From Paenibacillus sp. 32352 (GTDB lineage Bacteria > Bacillota > Bacilli > Paenibacillales > NBRC-103111): 64,000 nucleotides of DNA. The notes beneath the pieces are model-generated. The model ran no database searches and had not been told where the DNA came from. It saw only the letters and a program-made list of their open reading frames with translations. The stretch's first letter is position 1, and the number at the start of each line of letters is the position of its first letter. The stretch is taken from NCBI RefSeq assembly GCF_002042965.1, contig NZ_MZNT01000013.1, forward strand, positions 186,001-250,000, in the 5' to 3' direction. A program made the translations under genes and the position numbers. Below are positions 34,123 to 43,559 of the stretch, piece by piece.

Positions 34123-36315
34123 TTATAGCCGCAATGAAGCCAGTTCTTCCAAAGGAATGTCGCACAAGGGCAAACTCATCTCTACCGTCGTGCCTTGATT
34201 GACCCGGCTCGTAATAGACATCTTCCCGCCATGATGCTCTATAATTTTCTGGCTTATCATCAATCCCAACCCGGTTCCGCCCTCCTTGGTCGTATAGAAG
34301 GGCTCGCCCAGCCGGGGCAGCTTGTCCTCCGGTATGCCGCAGCCCTGATCGATAATCCGCAGCATGGCAAGACCGGTATCTTCCGCAATGGTAAGAACAA
34401 TATGAATGATTCCGTCGCGGGTCATCGCTTCGATCGCATTTTTCAGGAAGTTAATGATAACCTGCTTGATTTGATTCGGATCGCAATGCACGGCATAGGG
34501 ACCTTGTCCGGCCGCCAGCTGGATTTCAATGTTTTTCATAATGGCCTGTGTGCCGATCAGCGTCTGGACCTCTTCTACCAAATCCTTCAGATCGGTCCTC
34601 CGCAGCTGAAGCGATTGCGGCTTCGACAGCATCAACAGCTCGCTTACGATCAGTTCAATGCGATCCAGCTCCTCCTTCATAATGGACAAATATCTGGGGA
34701 ACTGCGCATCGGAATGCATCATCAGCTTCACAAAGCCCTTCAGCGCGGTAAGCGGATTGCGAATCTCGTGGGCAACCCCCGCAGCCAATTGACCGACAAC
34801 GGACAGCTTCTCGGATTTGCGCAGAAGCTCATCCTTTCTCTTCTGCTCCGTTATGTCTTTGACCATAACATAGCAGCCAACCATAGCCTGGCGAATAATG
34901 ATCGGGGCCGGTGTTATCAGCAGATAGACTAGGGAGCCTTCCTTGCTGACAAGCCGCATCTCCCCGCAATCGAACGATTCTCCTATCATAAAGTGTTGGA
35001 ACCACTGCTGGGCCCGGCCGGCATCTTCGTAATAGAATAGGTCCGTAAAATGAAAATCATTCAATTCTTGTGCGGAATAACCCGTGATTTGCTCTGCGGC
35101 CGGATTGACCGAGACGATATAGCCCGTTTTGTCCAAGGCAATAATGGCCTCGGGATTGTATTTCTTCAGCGAAGTATAGCGGTCGATCGTTTCCTCCAGC
35201 AGCTGCTGCATTTTCTTATGCTCGGTTATATCCTGAACGGTGCCATGGATTTTCATTAAACGACCCTGCTCGTCCTTCAATGCAACTCCTTGGAGATGAA
35301 CATGCTTTTCATCCTCATCCGGCAAAAGAATCCGGCATTCCAGGCTGAAGCTATGACCCTCCAGGGCATTCCTTATTTTCGACACCACCATGGGCTGATC
35401 GTCCGGATGGACATACATCAGGAAGCGCTCATACGTTCCGATGCTGCCGCCATCCTTAATGCCATGAATGCGGAGCAGCTCCTCCGAGCATATGATCTCT
35501 TTGCTGTCCACATCCCATTCCCAGCTGCCGATAGACGCAATTCGCTGCGCTTCCTTGAGGCTTCTTTGGCTATGGATGAGAGCCTGCTCCGTCTCTATTC
35601 GTTCCGTCACATCCCTTCCGATGGAGAGAATTTTATCTATTTCGCCCTCCTCATTCAGGATCAATTTAACAGCCGTTTCAATCCAGACATAATGCCCGTC
35701 CGCATGACGAAAACGCGCACATATTTTGTCATGCTCGCCGTACTGCCGGTTCATTATAGGGGCCACGTCGTCCGGATGGAAATATTCCACTAGTTGCCTG
35801 CCTATTAACCGGTCCGGTTCGTATCCGAGCAAGCTGTGGACAGCCGGAGACACGCTCAGGCATAGCCCGTCCGCCGTACTACAAACGATAATATCCTGCG
35901 AGTGCTCGAACAGGATGGAGGAGATATTGTCCTCGAGCTTTCTATCCGAGATAGCCGTCAAATAAACAAGAAGGCTCTCCGGCGTCCCGTCGTGATTTCG
36001 AAGAACCATTACCTGTTCCGCCGCCCATATGACCTGCCCCGTCTTATGGATATAACGAATATCCAGGTGAGCGGAGCCGGTATGTCCCTTTAGCAATTCC
36101 TTCAGCTCTCGTTCTTCCTTAGCGCAGTCATCGGAATGAATGAAGCTTCGATGATCCCTCTCTATCAATTCCTGTTCTTCATAGCCGAGCATGCAGCAGA
36201 GGGCCGGGTTGACACGATTCCAAACACCATCCATGGATAGAACGGCGATACCTAATGGAGCAAGCAAAAATGCATGTTCATAAAAAGAAGGGTGTTCCAG
36301 ATGCATTGAACTCAA
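34123..36315 (-). CDS. Soluble four-PAS histidine kinase, sporulation-kinase-like
   Basis: 730 residues with four PAS/PAC modules (about 10-130, 135-245, 260-375 and 385-505), HisKA with phospho-acceptor in AHEIRNPLTALKGF, and HATPase_c with NFLKNAIEAM, DQGCGIPED and GGTGLGLMISQKI boxes. There is no membrane segment and no adjacent response regulator. This domain set is that of orphan kinases such as KinA/KinE feeding the sporulation phosphorelay. TTG 36315 is chosen since AAGGAGG is 8 bases ahead; ATG 36306 would be 17 bases away. Confidence 0.9.
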   Translation of the reverse strand: MSSMHLEHPSFYEHAFLLAPLGIAVLSMDGVWNRVNPALCCMLGYEEQELIERDHRSFIHSDDCAKEERELKELLKGHTGSAHLDIRYIHKTGQVIWAAEQVMVLRNHDGTPESLLVYLTAISDRKLEDNISSILFEHSQDIIVCSTADGLCLSVSPAVHSLLGYEPDRLIGRQLVEYFHPDDVAPIMNRQYGEHDKICARFRHADGHYVWIETAVKLILNEEGEIDKILSIGRDVTERIETEQALIHSQRSLKEAQRIASIGSWEWDVDSKEIICSEELLRIHGIKDGGSIGTYERFLMYVHPDDQPMVVSKIRNALEGHSFSLECRILLPDEDEKHVHLQGVALKDEQGRLMKIHGTVQDITEHKKMQQLLEETIDRYTSLKKYNPEAIIALDKTGYIVSVNPAAEQITGYSAQELNDFHFTDLFYYEDAGRAQQWFQHFMIGESFDCGEMRLVSKEGSLVYLLITPAPIIIRQAMVGCYVMVKDITEQKRKDELLRKSEKLSVVGQLAAGVAHEIRNPLTALKGFVKLMMHSDAQFPRYLSIMKEELDRIELIVSELLMLSKPQSLQLRRTDLKDLVEEVQTLIGTQAIMKNIEIQLAAGQGPYAVHCDPNQIKQVIINFLKNAIEAMTRDGIIHIVLTIAEDTGLAMLRIIDQGCGIPEDKLPRLGEPFYTTKEGGTGLGLMISQKIIEHHGGKMSITSRVNQGTTVEMSLPLCDIPLEELASLRL

Positions 36316-36400
36316 TAGTGACGCCTCCTTTGCATTTCATTCGTAACTGCTCAGGTCATTGACAAATCGAATCCACGAATCCATATCCAGCTTGCACGTG

Positions 36401-37348
36401 TTATAAGCGCGACGTCATCCTCTCAATCAGCTGATGAACCGGGAGGACACGATCGGCGCGAATCGCGCAAGCTTCCTTATCATCCAGGTGCTGAAGAAAA
36501 TGGTCTACTGCCCCGGCGAAGCCGCGGCGGGCCGCGATCGTCTCCCAGCTGCCAAAGCCACCCGAACGGGGGAGAGCATGCTGCTCATAAAAAACAGCCG
36601 ATTCCATATTCTTCACTTCGACGGAACGGCCGCTTCCATGCAGTTCAAGCTTCTCCAAGTCTGCCCCGGCCTGCCGTACCATGCTGAATTGACCCGCTCG
36701 TTTCATGGCTCGATCCGCTCCCGGTCCGGGGAACACAAGACTGCCCGCTCCGAACAGCAGCCTCCCAGCACCATCCTGCTGTTCTATGTACTGCAAATCC
36801 TCATACCGTTCTCCACCGATCCACAGCAGCAAATCAAGCATATGGATCAGATCGTCGTAAAGCGTATATTTGGCGCCGTGCTTCTGTAGCTTCGTCCTGT
36901 GCTTGGCAACAGAGCAAAGCTCGAAGCCTCCCGTCTCCTCCATCCATTGCTTTGCCTGGACATATAAAGGAGCGTAGCGGCGGTTAAAGCCAACGCCCAG
37001 CAGTACACCTTGATCTAATGCGTACTTCGCCATGGCTTCCGCTTCCCGGTAATCGTACGAAAGCGGCTTGTCCACATACACGGCCGTTCGCCGCTTCAGA
37101 CAAGCCATAACCACATCATAGTGAGTTTCCGTCGGGCTGTGGACGAATACGGCCTCTGGCTCTGCTTCGAGCAGGGCCTCCACCGTATCATAGCGTCCTT
37201 CTATGCGATATTGACGCGCTACCTTCTCCACAGTGGCCGGCGTCCGGCTGGCTATGCCGACAATGTGAACGTTCTCATTCGAACCAAGGAGCGGCAGGTA
37301 TACTTTCTGCGCAATATCTCCTAGACCAATAATACCTATCCTTTTCAT
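36401..37348 (-). CDS. Gfo/Idh/MocA-family oxidoreductase
   Basis: 315 residues with Rossmann motif GIIGLGDIAQKVYLP and catalytic-type motif VDKPLS (the lysine of EKP is kept). The C-terminal substrate domain is YDDLIHMLDLLLWIGG. It would oxidise or reduce a sugar or cyclitol. AGGAGGCCTTA precedes ATG 37348. Transcribed alone. Confidence 0.88.
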   Translation of the reverse strand: MKRIGIIGLGDIAQKVYLPLLGSNENVHIVGIASRTPATVEKVARQYRIEGRYDTVEALLEAEPEAVFVHSPTETHYDVVMACLKRRTAVYVDKPLSYDYREAEAMAKYALDQGVLLGVGFNRRYAPLYVQAKQWMEETGGFELCSVAKHRTKLQKHGAKYTLYDDLIHMLDLLLWIGGERYEDLQYIEQQDGAGRLLFGAGSLVFPGPGADRAMKRAGQFSMVRQAGADLEKLELHGSGRSVEVKNMESAVFYEQHALPRSGGFGSWETIAARRGFAGAVDHFLQHLDDKEACAIRADRVLPVHQLIERMTSRL

Positions 37349-37565
37349 TAAGGCCTCCTAACGAAACTTACGGTCTTCTGCTGCGTATGTCATGTTGAAG
37401 CGGCTATGATTCCTATTCTCGTTCCTCATTATCCGGCTGACTCCTTCTTTTGGCACATGACAAAATAGCAAATCCCTTTAACTTGCTATAGACAATATGG
37501 TAGAATAGGAATATTGCGAATATATCGGCTTCAACATTTTGCTTTCCATCTGGGGGATGGCTTAC

Positions 37566-38147
37566 TTGTCGAAAAAAAACATAAAATGGTTTTGGACTTT
37601 TCTCATTCTTTTTGCCGCTTTATTAGGTCTGGCCGCGTTATTTCAATCCGATATGCTTATTTATGCCGCAAGTGCAATACCTATATTTATCGTCTTATTC
37701 TTGCCTGATATTAAGAAGCATCAATATATTCGCAGCAGGAAACATTCCAAGAACTTCGCGATCTACAAGCAGGACAGCGGAGAAGAAACACTGGTTGTCA
37801 TCGCATTTCAGCCTGGCTTCGTACGCTGGAAAGCCGGGAGACTGTACTTCCATCTGAACGATATCAGCGAAGACTCCAGCAAAGCCGCTTCGGTATTCCA
37901 AGGAAGTGAAGGAACGGTTGCCTCTCTGCCTGTGCTGTCATTCGATTTGTCCGCACACAAACGCAAGACCGGATGGATTAGCATCGATCTTGCACAGCTG
38001 GAGCAGCGAACAACGAATCTGTCCTACACCACCGACGAGATCAATCGTCTCGTGATTCGATTGAAGGATTTAGAGGAAGCGGCATTGACGATCATGTCGG
38101 CCTCCGCATCTTCCTCCAAAAACAAAAGTAAAAGCATCTCCGCTTAA
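37566..38147 (+). CDS. Unknown protein with two N-terminal membrane helices
   Basis: About 193 residues. Two hydrophobic segments (about 8-26 and 31-50) form a hairpin; the remaining 140 residues are soluble and end in a serine/lysine-rich tail. No family was recognised. TTG 37566 has GGGGGAT 8 bases ahead; ATG 37557 lies right against that site and TTG 37539 has none. The start is therefore uncertain. Confidence 0.6.
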   Translation: MSKKNIKWFWTFLILFAALLGLAALFQSDMLIYAASAIPIFIVLFLPDIKKHQYIRSRKHSKNFAIYKQDSGEETLVVIAFQPGFVRWKAGRLYFHLNDISEDSSKAASVFQGSEGTVASLPVLSFDLSAHKRKTGWISIDLAQLEQRTTNLSYTTDEINRLVIRLKDLEEAALTIMSASASSSKNKSKSISA

Positions 38148-38274
38148 ACGCCGCGTATGTGCCGCCTCTACAGGCGGCATTTTTGTTTGTATAGGGATAT
38201 GTATGTATCAGATATGCTCTGAAGGATAAAGAAGGGACGTTACCACAGCAGGTAACGTCTTATGAAATCCAATG

Positions 38275-39291
38275 TTAACGGTAGTAAGAAGCCGCTTCCT
38301 GGACCACCTTTTGCATCGGCAGATGGTACGGACACTTTTCCTCACAGAGCGGCTTCTCCCTACAGGGCTCATAATCGGCACAGGAGAGAATCTTGTCCTT
38401 CTGCCTCTCATAAAAACCGTTGCCCTTAGGCAGCAAGCCCAAGGTTTGCCGTACCTGGCTTGAGATCATAATATCCGGAATCGTAACACCGATCGGGCAA
38501 GAGCAGTAGTTGCAGCGGCGGCAATTATGGCTTCCCAGCTCAAGCGCCAGCGCCTCCAGCTCCTTGCGCTCCTCCTCTTCCACCTCTTGCTCCATCGCAG
38601 CCAAATTTTGCTTGACTTCATCCACGCTAACCATGCCTGAAATGATGACATCGACATTCTGGCTGTAAGGATAACGGATCGCTTTCTCCACTGGCTGTAT
38701 GAAGCCGCCGGATAGCGGTTTCATCGCCACCTTGCCCATTCCCATCTGCGTAGCCATAGGAATCAGCTCATTCAGGGCAAACGGCTGAGCCAGGTTCAAA
38801 TGGAACAAGACTTGATCGAAATCTCCCTTGCTGATCCACTTGGCCAGAAGCTCCGGCCGATGCCCCGTAATGCCGATAAAGCGGACCTTGCCCGCTTCCT
38901 TCATCTCCAAAGCTGCTTTGTAGGCTCCGTTCTCTTCCATGGCCTGCTTATATTCGCTTACATAATTGACATAGTGAATTTGCAGCAAGTCTATTACATC
39001 GGTCTTCATTCTGACCAGGCTCCGCTCAATCTCTTCCTTGGCGGCGGCATAATCCCGCTTATTCGTCTTGGTTGCCAGAAAATACTCCGAACGGCGATGG
39101 GAGATCGTTTCCCCGATAATCTCTTCGCTGTTCCGGTACCCTGCAGCCGTATCGATGTAGTTGATGCCGTGATCCAGTGCGTAATTAAGCGTATCTCCGG
39201 CCTGCTGCAAGGAAACTCCAGGCAAATTCATAGCTCCGAAGCCTAATGCCGATACCTGAAAACCGGTTTTTCCAAATGGACTGTATCTCAA
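38275..39291 (-). CDS. Aldo/keto reductase with C-terminal 4Fe-4S domain
   Basis: 338 residues. The AKR barrel has DTAAGYRNSEE (catalytic Asp/Tyr), the lysine in LATKTNKRD and H in LLQIHYV. The C-terminal extension carries cysteine clusters (CRRCNYCSCPIGV and CADYEPCREKPLCEEKCP) like ferredoxin-type Fe-S centres seen in radical- or electron-bifurcating-related AKRs. TTG 39291 has GGGGAG 7 bases ahead; the upstream in-frame ATG at 39369 would add hydrophobic residues with no ribosome site. Confidence 0.87.
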   Translation of the reverse strand: MRYSPFGKTGFQVSALGFGAMNLPGVSLQQAGDTLNYALDHGINYIDTAAGYRNSEEIIGETISHRRSEYFLATKTNKRDYAAAKEEIERSLVRMKTDVIDLLQIHYVNYVSEYKQAMEENGAYKAALEMKEAGKVRFIGITGHRPELLAKWISKGDFDQVLFHLNLAQPFALNELIPMATQMGMGKVAMKPLSGGFIQPVEKAIRYPYSQNVDVIISGMVSVDEVKQNLAAMEQEVEEEERKELEALALELGSHNCRRCNYCSCPIGVTIPDIMISSQVRQTLGLLPKGNGFYERQKDKILSCADYEPCREKPLCEEKCPYHLPMQKVVQEAASYYR

Positions 39292-39426
39292 CTGCTTTCT
39301 CCCCTTTATCCCGAAAAAATAAGAAGTATAGACAAAGCTTCCCGTAAGAAGCTGGTAGATCATATTCAAGTTACTATTTTATCATAACCCCGGTCGTTCC
39401 GGCATAAGAGCCAACAAAATTCACGC

Positions 39427-39462
39427 AAAAAACACAGCGGCCAACATTGGCGGCTGTGCTTT
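39427..39462 (-). terminator. Terminator of the sigI-rsgI operon
   Basis: CACAGC-c-GCC / GGC-c-GCTGTG stem followed by TTTTTT on the minus strand. Confidence 0.8.
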
Positions 39463-39498
39463 TGCTTGGCGCAGTTAACGCCACTTTTCTTTGCCATG

Positions 39499-41094
39499 TT
39501 ATCTTCTTTGATTCTTACCCTCATCGCTCTTCGTTGAATCATCTTTTTTTGAATCGTCAGATTTCTTATCATCCGTCTTTTTGTTGTCCTGTTCCTTCTT
39601 GCGATCGTCATCCGATTTCTTGTCGCTCTGCTTGTCATTAGGCTTCTTGGCATCGTCTTGACGTTTTGTATCCTCCCGCTTGCTATTATCGTCATCCTTG
39701 CCGGAATCATCCTTTTTCGGATCGCTGGCCTTCTTCGGGTCATCGTCCTTCTTCTTAGGATCATCCTTCTTGGAATCCGAATCTTTGGAGGAATTGTCGC
39801 CTTTTTTCGGGTCATTCTTGTTGTCGTTCCCCGAACCGGAAGTACCGGGAATCCGCGTTCCCGGCTTTATACTCGGTATTGGGGGTGTAGGCGTCGGCTT
39901 GAACGAAGGCTTTGGCGTAGCCGTCGATCCCGGCCGTTTATCGTCCTTCCGGTCATCGTTTTTATTGTTATTCGTGTTGGTTACGCCGGAGCCGTTCTTT
40001 TTCGGATCATTTTTGTCGTTCTTGTTGTCATTCTTGTCATTCTTGTCGTTTTTGTCATTCTTGTCGTTCTTGTTACTGTTCTTGTTGTCATCCTTGTTGT
40101 CGTTTTTGTTGTCGTTCTTGTCATTTTTACTGTTCTTATCATTCTTATCGTTCTTGTCATTCTTGTCGTTCTTGTTGCTGCTATTGTTATTGCCGGTAGT
40201 GCCTTTCCCGTTGTTATCCTTCGAGGTTTGTTCTTTTTTCTTCTCTTTCAGCTTCTTATCCAGCTCTCCGGACTTTTCTTCTTCCACCAGCTTCTTGATA
40301 TCGGCCTTGGTCGGCATTTTATCAGGCTGAACGATCGCCGATTTATTATCCGGGTTATTCTTTACGATCTGATGAATCGACTCCTTCTTCAGATCATCGA
40401 GCGTCACATCGACACCATTGTTTTTGGCGTTCAAATAAACCGAATATTTCCCCATCGAGACGTTGTTCTTCTTCGCTTCCTCCCTAACCTCCTGCGGAGC
40501 CGCAAAAGCCTCCACCTGATAGGAGCTTACTTGCTCGGGATGGGTTTGCTTAATATGCTCGGAAACCTGCTGACGGAGCTTCTCGGCAATCTTCGTATCG
40601 TCTACCGTACTTTTCTCCTGAACGACGGAGCTGGCAATAACAATGTCCGCCTCGCCTTTGGCAAGCGCCTTCTGCTCCGCCTTGTCCAGCAGGGTAGCTG
40701 TTACATTCTCAAGCGTTTTCCCCTTATAACTAACCTCTTGAATCAATTCGGTGCCGTCATCATTCAGCCCTCTAAGCTCAAGCACTTGTTCCTTTTCATC
40801 GATTCCCATCTCTACGGACGGGTTGATGTCCAGCGATACATAGGCAACGACCTCGGAGCTGCCCATTCTGCCGGCAAAGCTGGCGAATACGACCAGGCAG
40901 AACACGACCGCCGCAACGAGAGCGGACCGGCCGGCTACGGACGGGCTGCGCCAGTTCAAGCCGGGTTCGGCATAGATAATTTCCTCGCCAATCTCGCAGC
41001 TGCGGTTTTTGCGGGGAATCTTATCAAATTTGCCGTCCTGGCGCATAACGATAATGTTGGATCCCGTCATCTCCATGACGATGCCTTTATTCAT
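39499..41094 (-). CDS. rsgI: RsgI-type membrane anti-sigma factor
   Basis: 531 residues. N-terminal RsgI anti-sigma domain (MNKGIVMEM...IVMRQDGKF, about 1-50), one membrane helix at about 58-77, a periplasmic-facing domain starting AYVSLDINPSVEMGID, and about 270 residues of low-complexity K/N/D repeats with a proline-rich patch at about 400-425. It holds SigI inactive at the membrane; in clostridia the outer part senses polysaccharide, whereas here it is disordered with no carbohydrate-binding module. It overlaps sigI by 8 bases, coupling their translation. Confidence 0.92.
   Translation of the reverse strand: MNKGIVMEMTGSNIIVMRQDGKFDKIPRKNRSCEIGEEIIYAEPGLNWRSPSVAGRSALVAAVVFCLVVFASFAGRMGSSEVVAYVSLDINPSVEMGIDEKEQVLELRGLNDDGTELIQEVSYKGKTLENVTATLLDKAEQKALAKGEADIVIASSVVQEKSTVDDTKIAEKLRQQVSEHIKQTHPEQVSSYQVEAFAAPQEVREEAKKNNVSMGKYSVYLNAKNNGVDVTLDDLKKESIHQIVKNNPDNKSAIVQPDKMPTKADIKKLVEEEKSGELDKKLKEKKKEQTSKDNNGKGTTGNNNSSNKNDKNDKNDKNDKNSKNDKNDNKNDNKDDNKNSNKNDKNDKNDKNDKNDNKNDKNDPKKNGSGVTNTNNNKNDDRKDDKRPGSTATPKPSFKPTPTPPIPSIKPGTRIPGTSGSGNDNKNDPKKGDNSSKDSDSKKDDPKKKDDDPKKASDPKKDDSGKDDDNSKREDTKRQDDAKKPNDKQSDKKSDDDRKKEQDNKKTDDKKSDDSKKDDSTKSDEGKNQRR
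40010..40190. repeat. Tandem 9-12-bp repeats coding KND-rich tail
   Basis: Degenerate units of ttgtcgttc/ttgtcattc type are repeated about fifteen times, giving KNDKND on the minus strand. Such repeats are prone to slippage and length change. Confidence 0.8.
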
Positions 41095-41896
41095 TTGCTA
41101 CCCCCCCTTCTTGTTCATCCTCTTTAATATGTAGATAGTCTCGAAGATATGGATAAGGCCCGTTATAAATTAAAGCGACAGCAATGATAAATTTGCGGTT
41201 GCGTTCCAATGTTTTTCGGGACACCTTGACCATGTCCAGCAATTCCTTAATCGGCAGCATGCGCTTTGAGAGCATGGTTCTCATCAACTCGGAATCCTCG
41301 GAGAGCTGTCTGCCAATGGCAAACAGAGCCTGCCTGGAATCGTCATGCTTCGGAGACGCGTCCACCAAATCCGAAAATTGAATACCAAAATCAGCCAAAC
41401 AACGATTCAAATCCAATATTTCGCTGCGCCGCTCCTCCATTCCTTTTTGCTTCTCATACTGCTCGATCGCCTGATGGATTTCCACCGGGTTCACGACGTT
41501 GTCCTCTTCGTCCTCCACTTCGAACATGCTGTAAGGGATCTGCTGCGTGAAGCGCTGCTCCTTACGGACATAGTCAATTAAGCGGCGTCGAATGACCTGC
41601 TCGGCAAAACCGAGAAAAGACCGACCCGCCTGCGGGGAGAATTGGTTAACGGCTTCATTAAAAGCGCCCAAAGCAATACTAAATTCATCATCTCTTGCCG
41701 GATCTACATACCTTTTGCAAAAACGGCTCGTTACCTTCGCAACATACGGCTGGTAATCCGTAATAAATTGATTGCGCAGGCGTAAATCACCCTCTTGAAT
41801 CCGAATCACAAGTTGCTCAGGTGTTTGCGAATCCGATGTTTCAGGGTGGTGAGACTGGCGTTTTCCGAGAAATCTCTTAAATAAAACGAGCAGCAA
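41087..41896 (-). CDS. sigI: RNA polymerase sigma factor SigI
   Basis: About 269 residues of the SigI family: region-2-like part (LRNQFITDYQPYVAKVTSRF, LGAFNEAVNQFSPQAGRSF, RRLIDYVRKE) and the SigI-specific C-terminal domain (LLDMVKVSRKTLERNRKFII, YPYLRDYLHIKE). It directs genes for heat and cell-envelope or polysaccharide responses in its relatives. TTG 41896 has GAGGTG 6 bases ahead; GTG 41905 overlaps that site. It is followed by its anti-sigma gene. Confidence 0.93.
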   Translation of the reverse strand: MLLVLFKRFLGKRQSHHPETSDSQTPEQLVIRIQEGDLRLRNQFITDYQPYVAKVTSRFCKRYVDPARDDEFSIALGAFNEAVNQFSPQAGRSFLGFAEQVIRRRLIDYVRKEQRFTQQIPYSMFEVEDEEDNVVNPVEIHQAIEQYEKQKGMEERRSEILDLNRCLADFGIQFSDLVDASPKHDDSRQALFAIGRQLSEDSELMRTMLSKRMLPIKELLDMVKVSRKTLERNRKFIIAVALIYNGPYPYLRDYLHIKEDEQEGGVANE

Positions 41897-41920
41897 TCGT
41901 TCCACCTCACACTATATTTT

Positions 41921-41976
41921 TTCGCTATCGTCATGGTTGTTTACGGGGGTCGTTTTGTGTCTCAGCATTTATTATA
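41921..41976 (-). promoter_or_regulatory. Dual promoter region of sigI
   Basis: An extended -10 (TGATATAAT, minus strand, 41976-41971) suits SigA. Closer to the gene ACCCCC (41950-41945) and CGAA (41924-41921) resemble reported SigI elements, though 20 bp apart; CGAT at 41930-41927 gives 14 bp. Autoregulation is inferred. Confidence 0.45.
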
Positions 41977-42087
41977 TCACAGGTAATATGAACCAAGCTT
42001 TCTTTGTCGAATAACGCTGTCGCAATCGCTGGCTTACTAGCGGTGAAAACGGTTCAACAATTAACCGTGCATGGGGTTAAAAGGCAA

Positions 42088-42117
42088 CAAAAAAACGTCC
42101 CTAATAAAAGAGACGTT
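42088..42117 (-). terminator. Terminator of the CxxC protein gene
   Basis: ACGTCTCT / AGGGACGT stem followed by seven T on the minus strand. Confidence 0.85.
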
Positions 42118-42128
42118 GTCGGGTCCAA

Positions 42129-42557
42129 TTATGTTAAGCCGCGCATCGATTTTTTGTTATTTAATCTGCTCTTGCGCTGGCTGAGGATATTCAGCCTGTG
42201 CTTAAGCTGCTCCTCCCATTCGACATCGCCCCATGCTTTGGCCACCATTAACAGATCCAAAGACATATCGATTTGACTGCGTACGACCTCGAAGGGATCT
42301 TCATTCTCATGATTGACGCAGTTTTCAATTAATTCCGCCTGGCTCCGATGGTCGACATACTCTTGAAAATCTACTTCCGGAGCTCCGTCGCCATGCGCAT
42401 ATTCGGCTAATATATCGTACTCGCTTTCTACCAAATAATGAACCTCGACCCGGTGACATACCGGACAAAATAACAGGGGTACATTATGAATCTGTGTTCG
42501 TATATGTTTTAAGGTTCCTTTCGTTCCGATCATACTGGCGCCACAACAAAAGCTCAT
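42129..42557 (-). CDS. Unknown small protein with zinc-finger-like cysteines
   Basis: 142 residues. FCCGASM at the N-terminus and CPVC at about 33-36 could bind one zinc ion, the pattern of YgiT-like N-terminal domains; the rest is acidic and helical. AGGAGG lies 8 bases before ATG 42557. Single gene with its own terminator. No function can be assigned. Confidence 0.65.
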   Translation of the reverse strand: MSFCCGASMIGTKGTLKHIRTQIHNVPLLFCPVCHRVEVHYLVESEYDILAEYAHGDGAPEVDFQEYVDHRSQAELIENCVNHENEDPFEVVRSQIDMSLDLLMVAKAWGDVEWEEQLKHRLNILSQRKSRLNNKKSMRGLT

Positions 42558-43007
42558 CTCTACGCCTCCTATAGATTCCCTTTCCATCCATAATAGTGAA
42601 CAGGGTGTAGTCAATAATACCGAGCATATTCGCCCGTCATCTACGGGTCACTCGCTTAGGGGATCATGATAAACAGAAACGACTTATCGTCTATTATAAC
42701 AGCAGGCGGGTTCCGTGAACAAGGCAGTTGAGGATATTACCAATTTTACGCAGGACCTGGCTGCGAATGGATGATCCTCCTTTTGCACATGCTGTAATGG
42801 CGTGAAATTGTGTTTCATCTTCCATAGATTAGGGTAAATCAATCAATATACCCCTTTTCGGGCCGAGTCATGGTAAAAGCATGGTTCTGCACATTCTAAT
42901 CTGCTGTCCAAAGGCATATAGTAAGAATATGTCGACGTAATCTGTTACGGCTCCGTGTTGCTATGCCAACGGTATTTTCATTCTCATTTCCGAAGGGAGA
43001 GAGCCTC
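42558..43007. other. Intergenic region without recognisable gene
   Basis: About 450 bases between divergent small genes. Only short open frames without ribosome sites were seen, plus weak promoter-like AT-rich stretches near 42690 and 42920. Confidence 0.5.
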
Positions 43008-43217
43008 ATGAAGTACATTCCGATCGGATCCAAACAAATCGCCTTCGTGCAGTACGATGATCAATCCTCGCAAATGCACATCCAATACCATACGGGACAA
43101 ACGCGGGTTTGCTCTGGAGTTAACGAGGAGCAGGTACAGCAGCTGCTGCAGTCCGACAACCCTTATGACCTCATGGTCCGGTTAACCCGGGTGCCGCATA
43201 CCGCGCAGCAAGTCTGA
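43008..43217 (+). CDS. Small protein with KTSC-like fold
   Basis: 69 residues. The pattern SKQIAFVQYDDQSSQMHIQY followed by a turn and an alpha-helical end resembles the KTSC domain first noted at the C-terminus of lysyl-tRNA synthetases. AAGGGAGAG is 5-6 bases before ATG 43008. Function unknown. Confidence 0.6.
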   Translation: MKYIPIGSKQIAFVQYDDQSSQMHIQYHTGQTRVCSGVNEEQVQQLLQSDNPYDLMVRLTRVPHTAQQV

Positions 43218-43559
43218 TCCCCGCATACCGATCTCATGCATGGGAGCTAAAGCCCGCGTACGTGATGATGACCCGAAGGCTTTATATATCCGGCATGGGG
43301 ATACATACCCTTGGTTTCACTCGGGGTTTTCCGGTCTCCGCTTTAGGGTGGAGATTTTATTTTTGCCCGTTAAGCCCCTTATATAAGTATAGTTCCCGCA
43401 TTATAGGAAATAGTAGAGTAATAGAGAAACCGTCATGGAGAAAAAAAGATGGATGTACGGATCCATACAAAAGGAACCGGCGAGGATTGACCGCGCTGGC
43501 AGAAAAAGGTACGCTAATGGATGAAAGTACACTCCAGATAAATAAAGGATGTGGGTGGA

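Noticed and set aside
39658..41127. Long plus-strand frame opposite rsgI, rich in V/I/L
   Set aside because: It is the antisense of low-complexity K/N/D codons and has no ribosome site or family signature.
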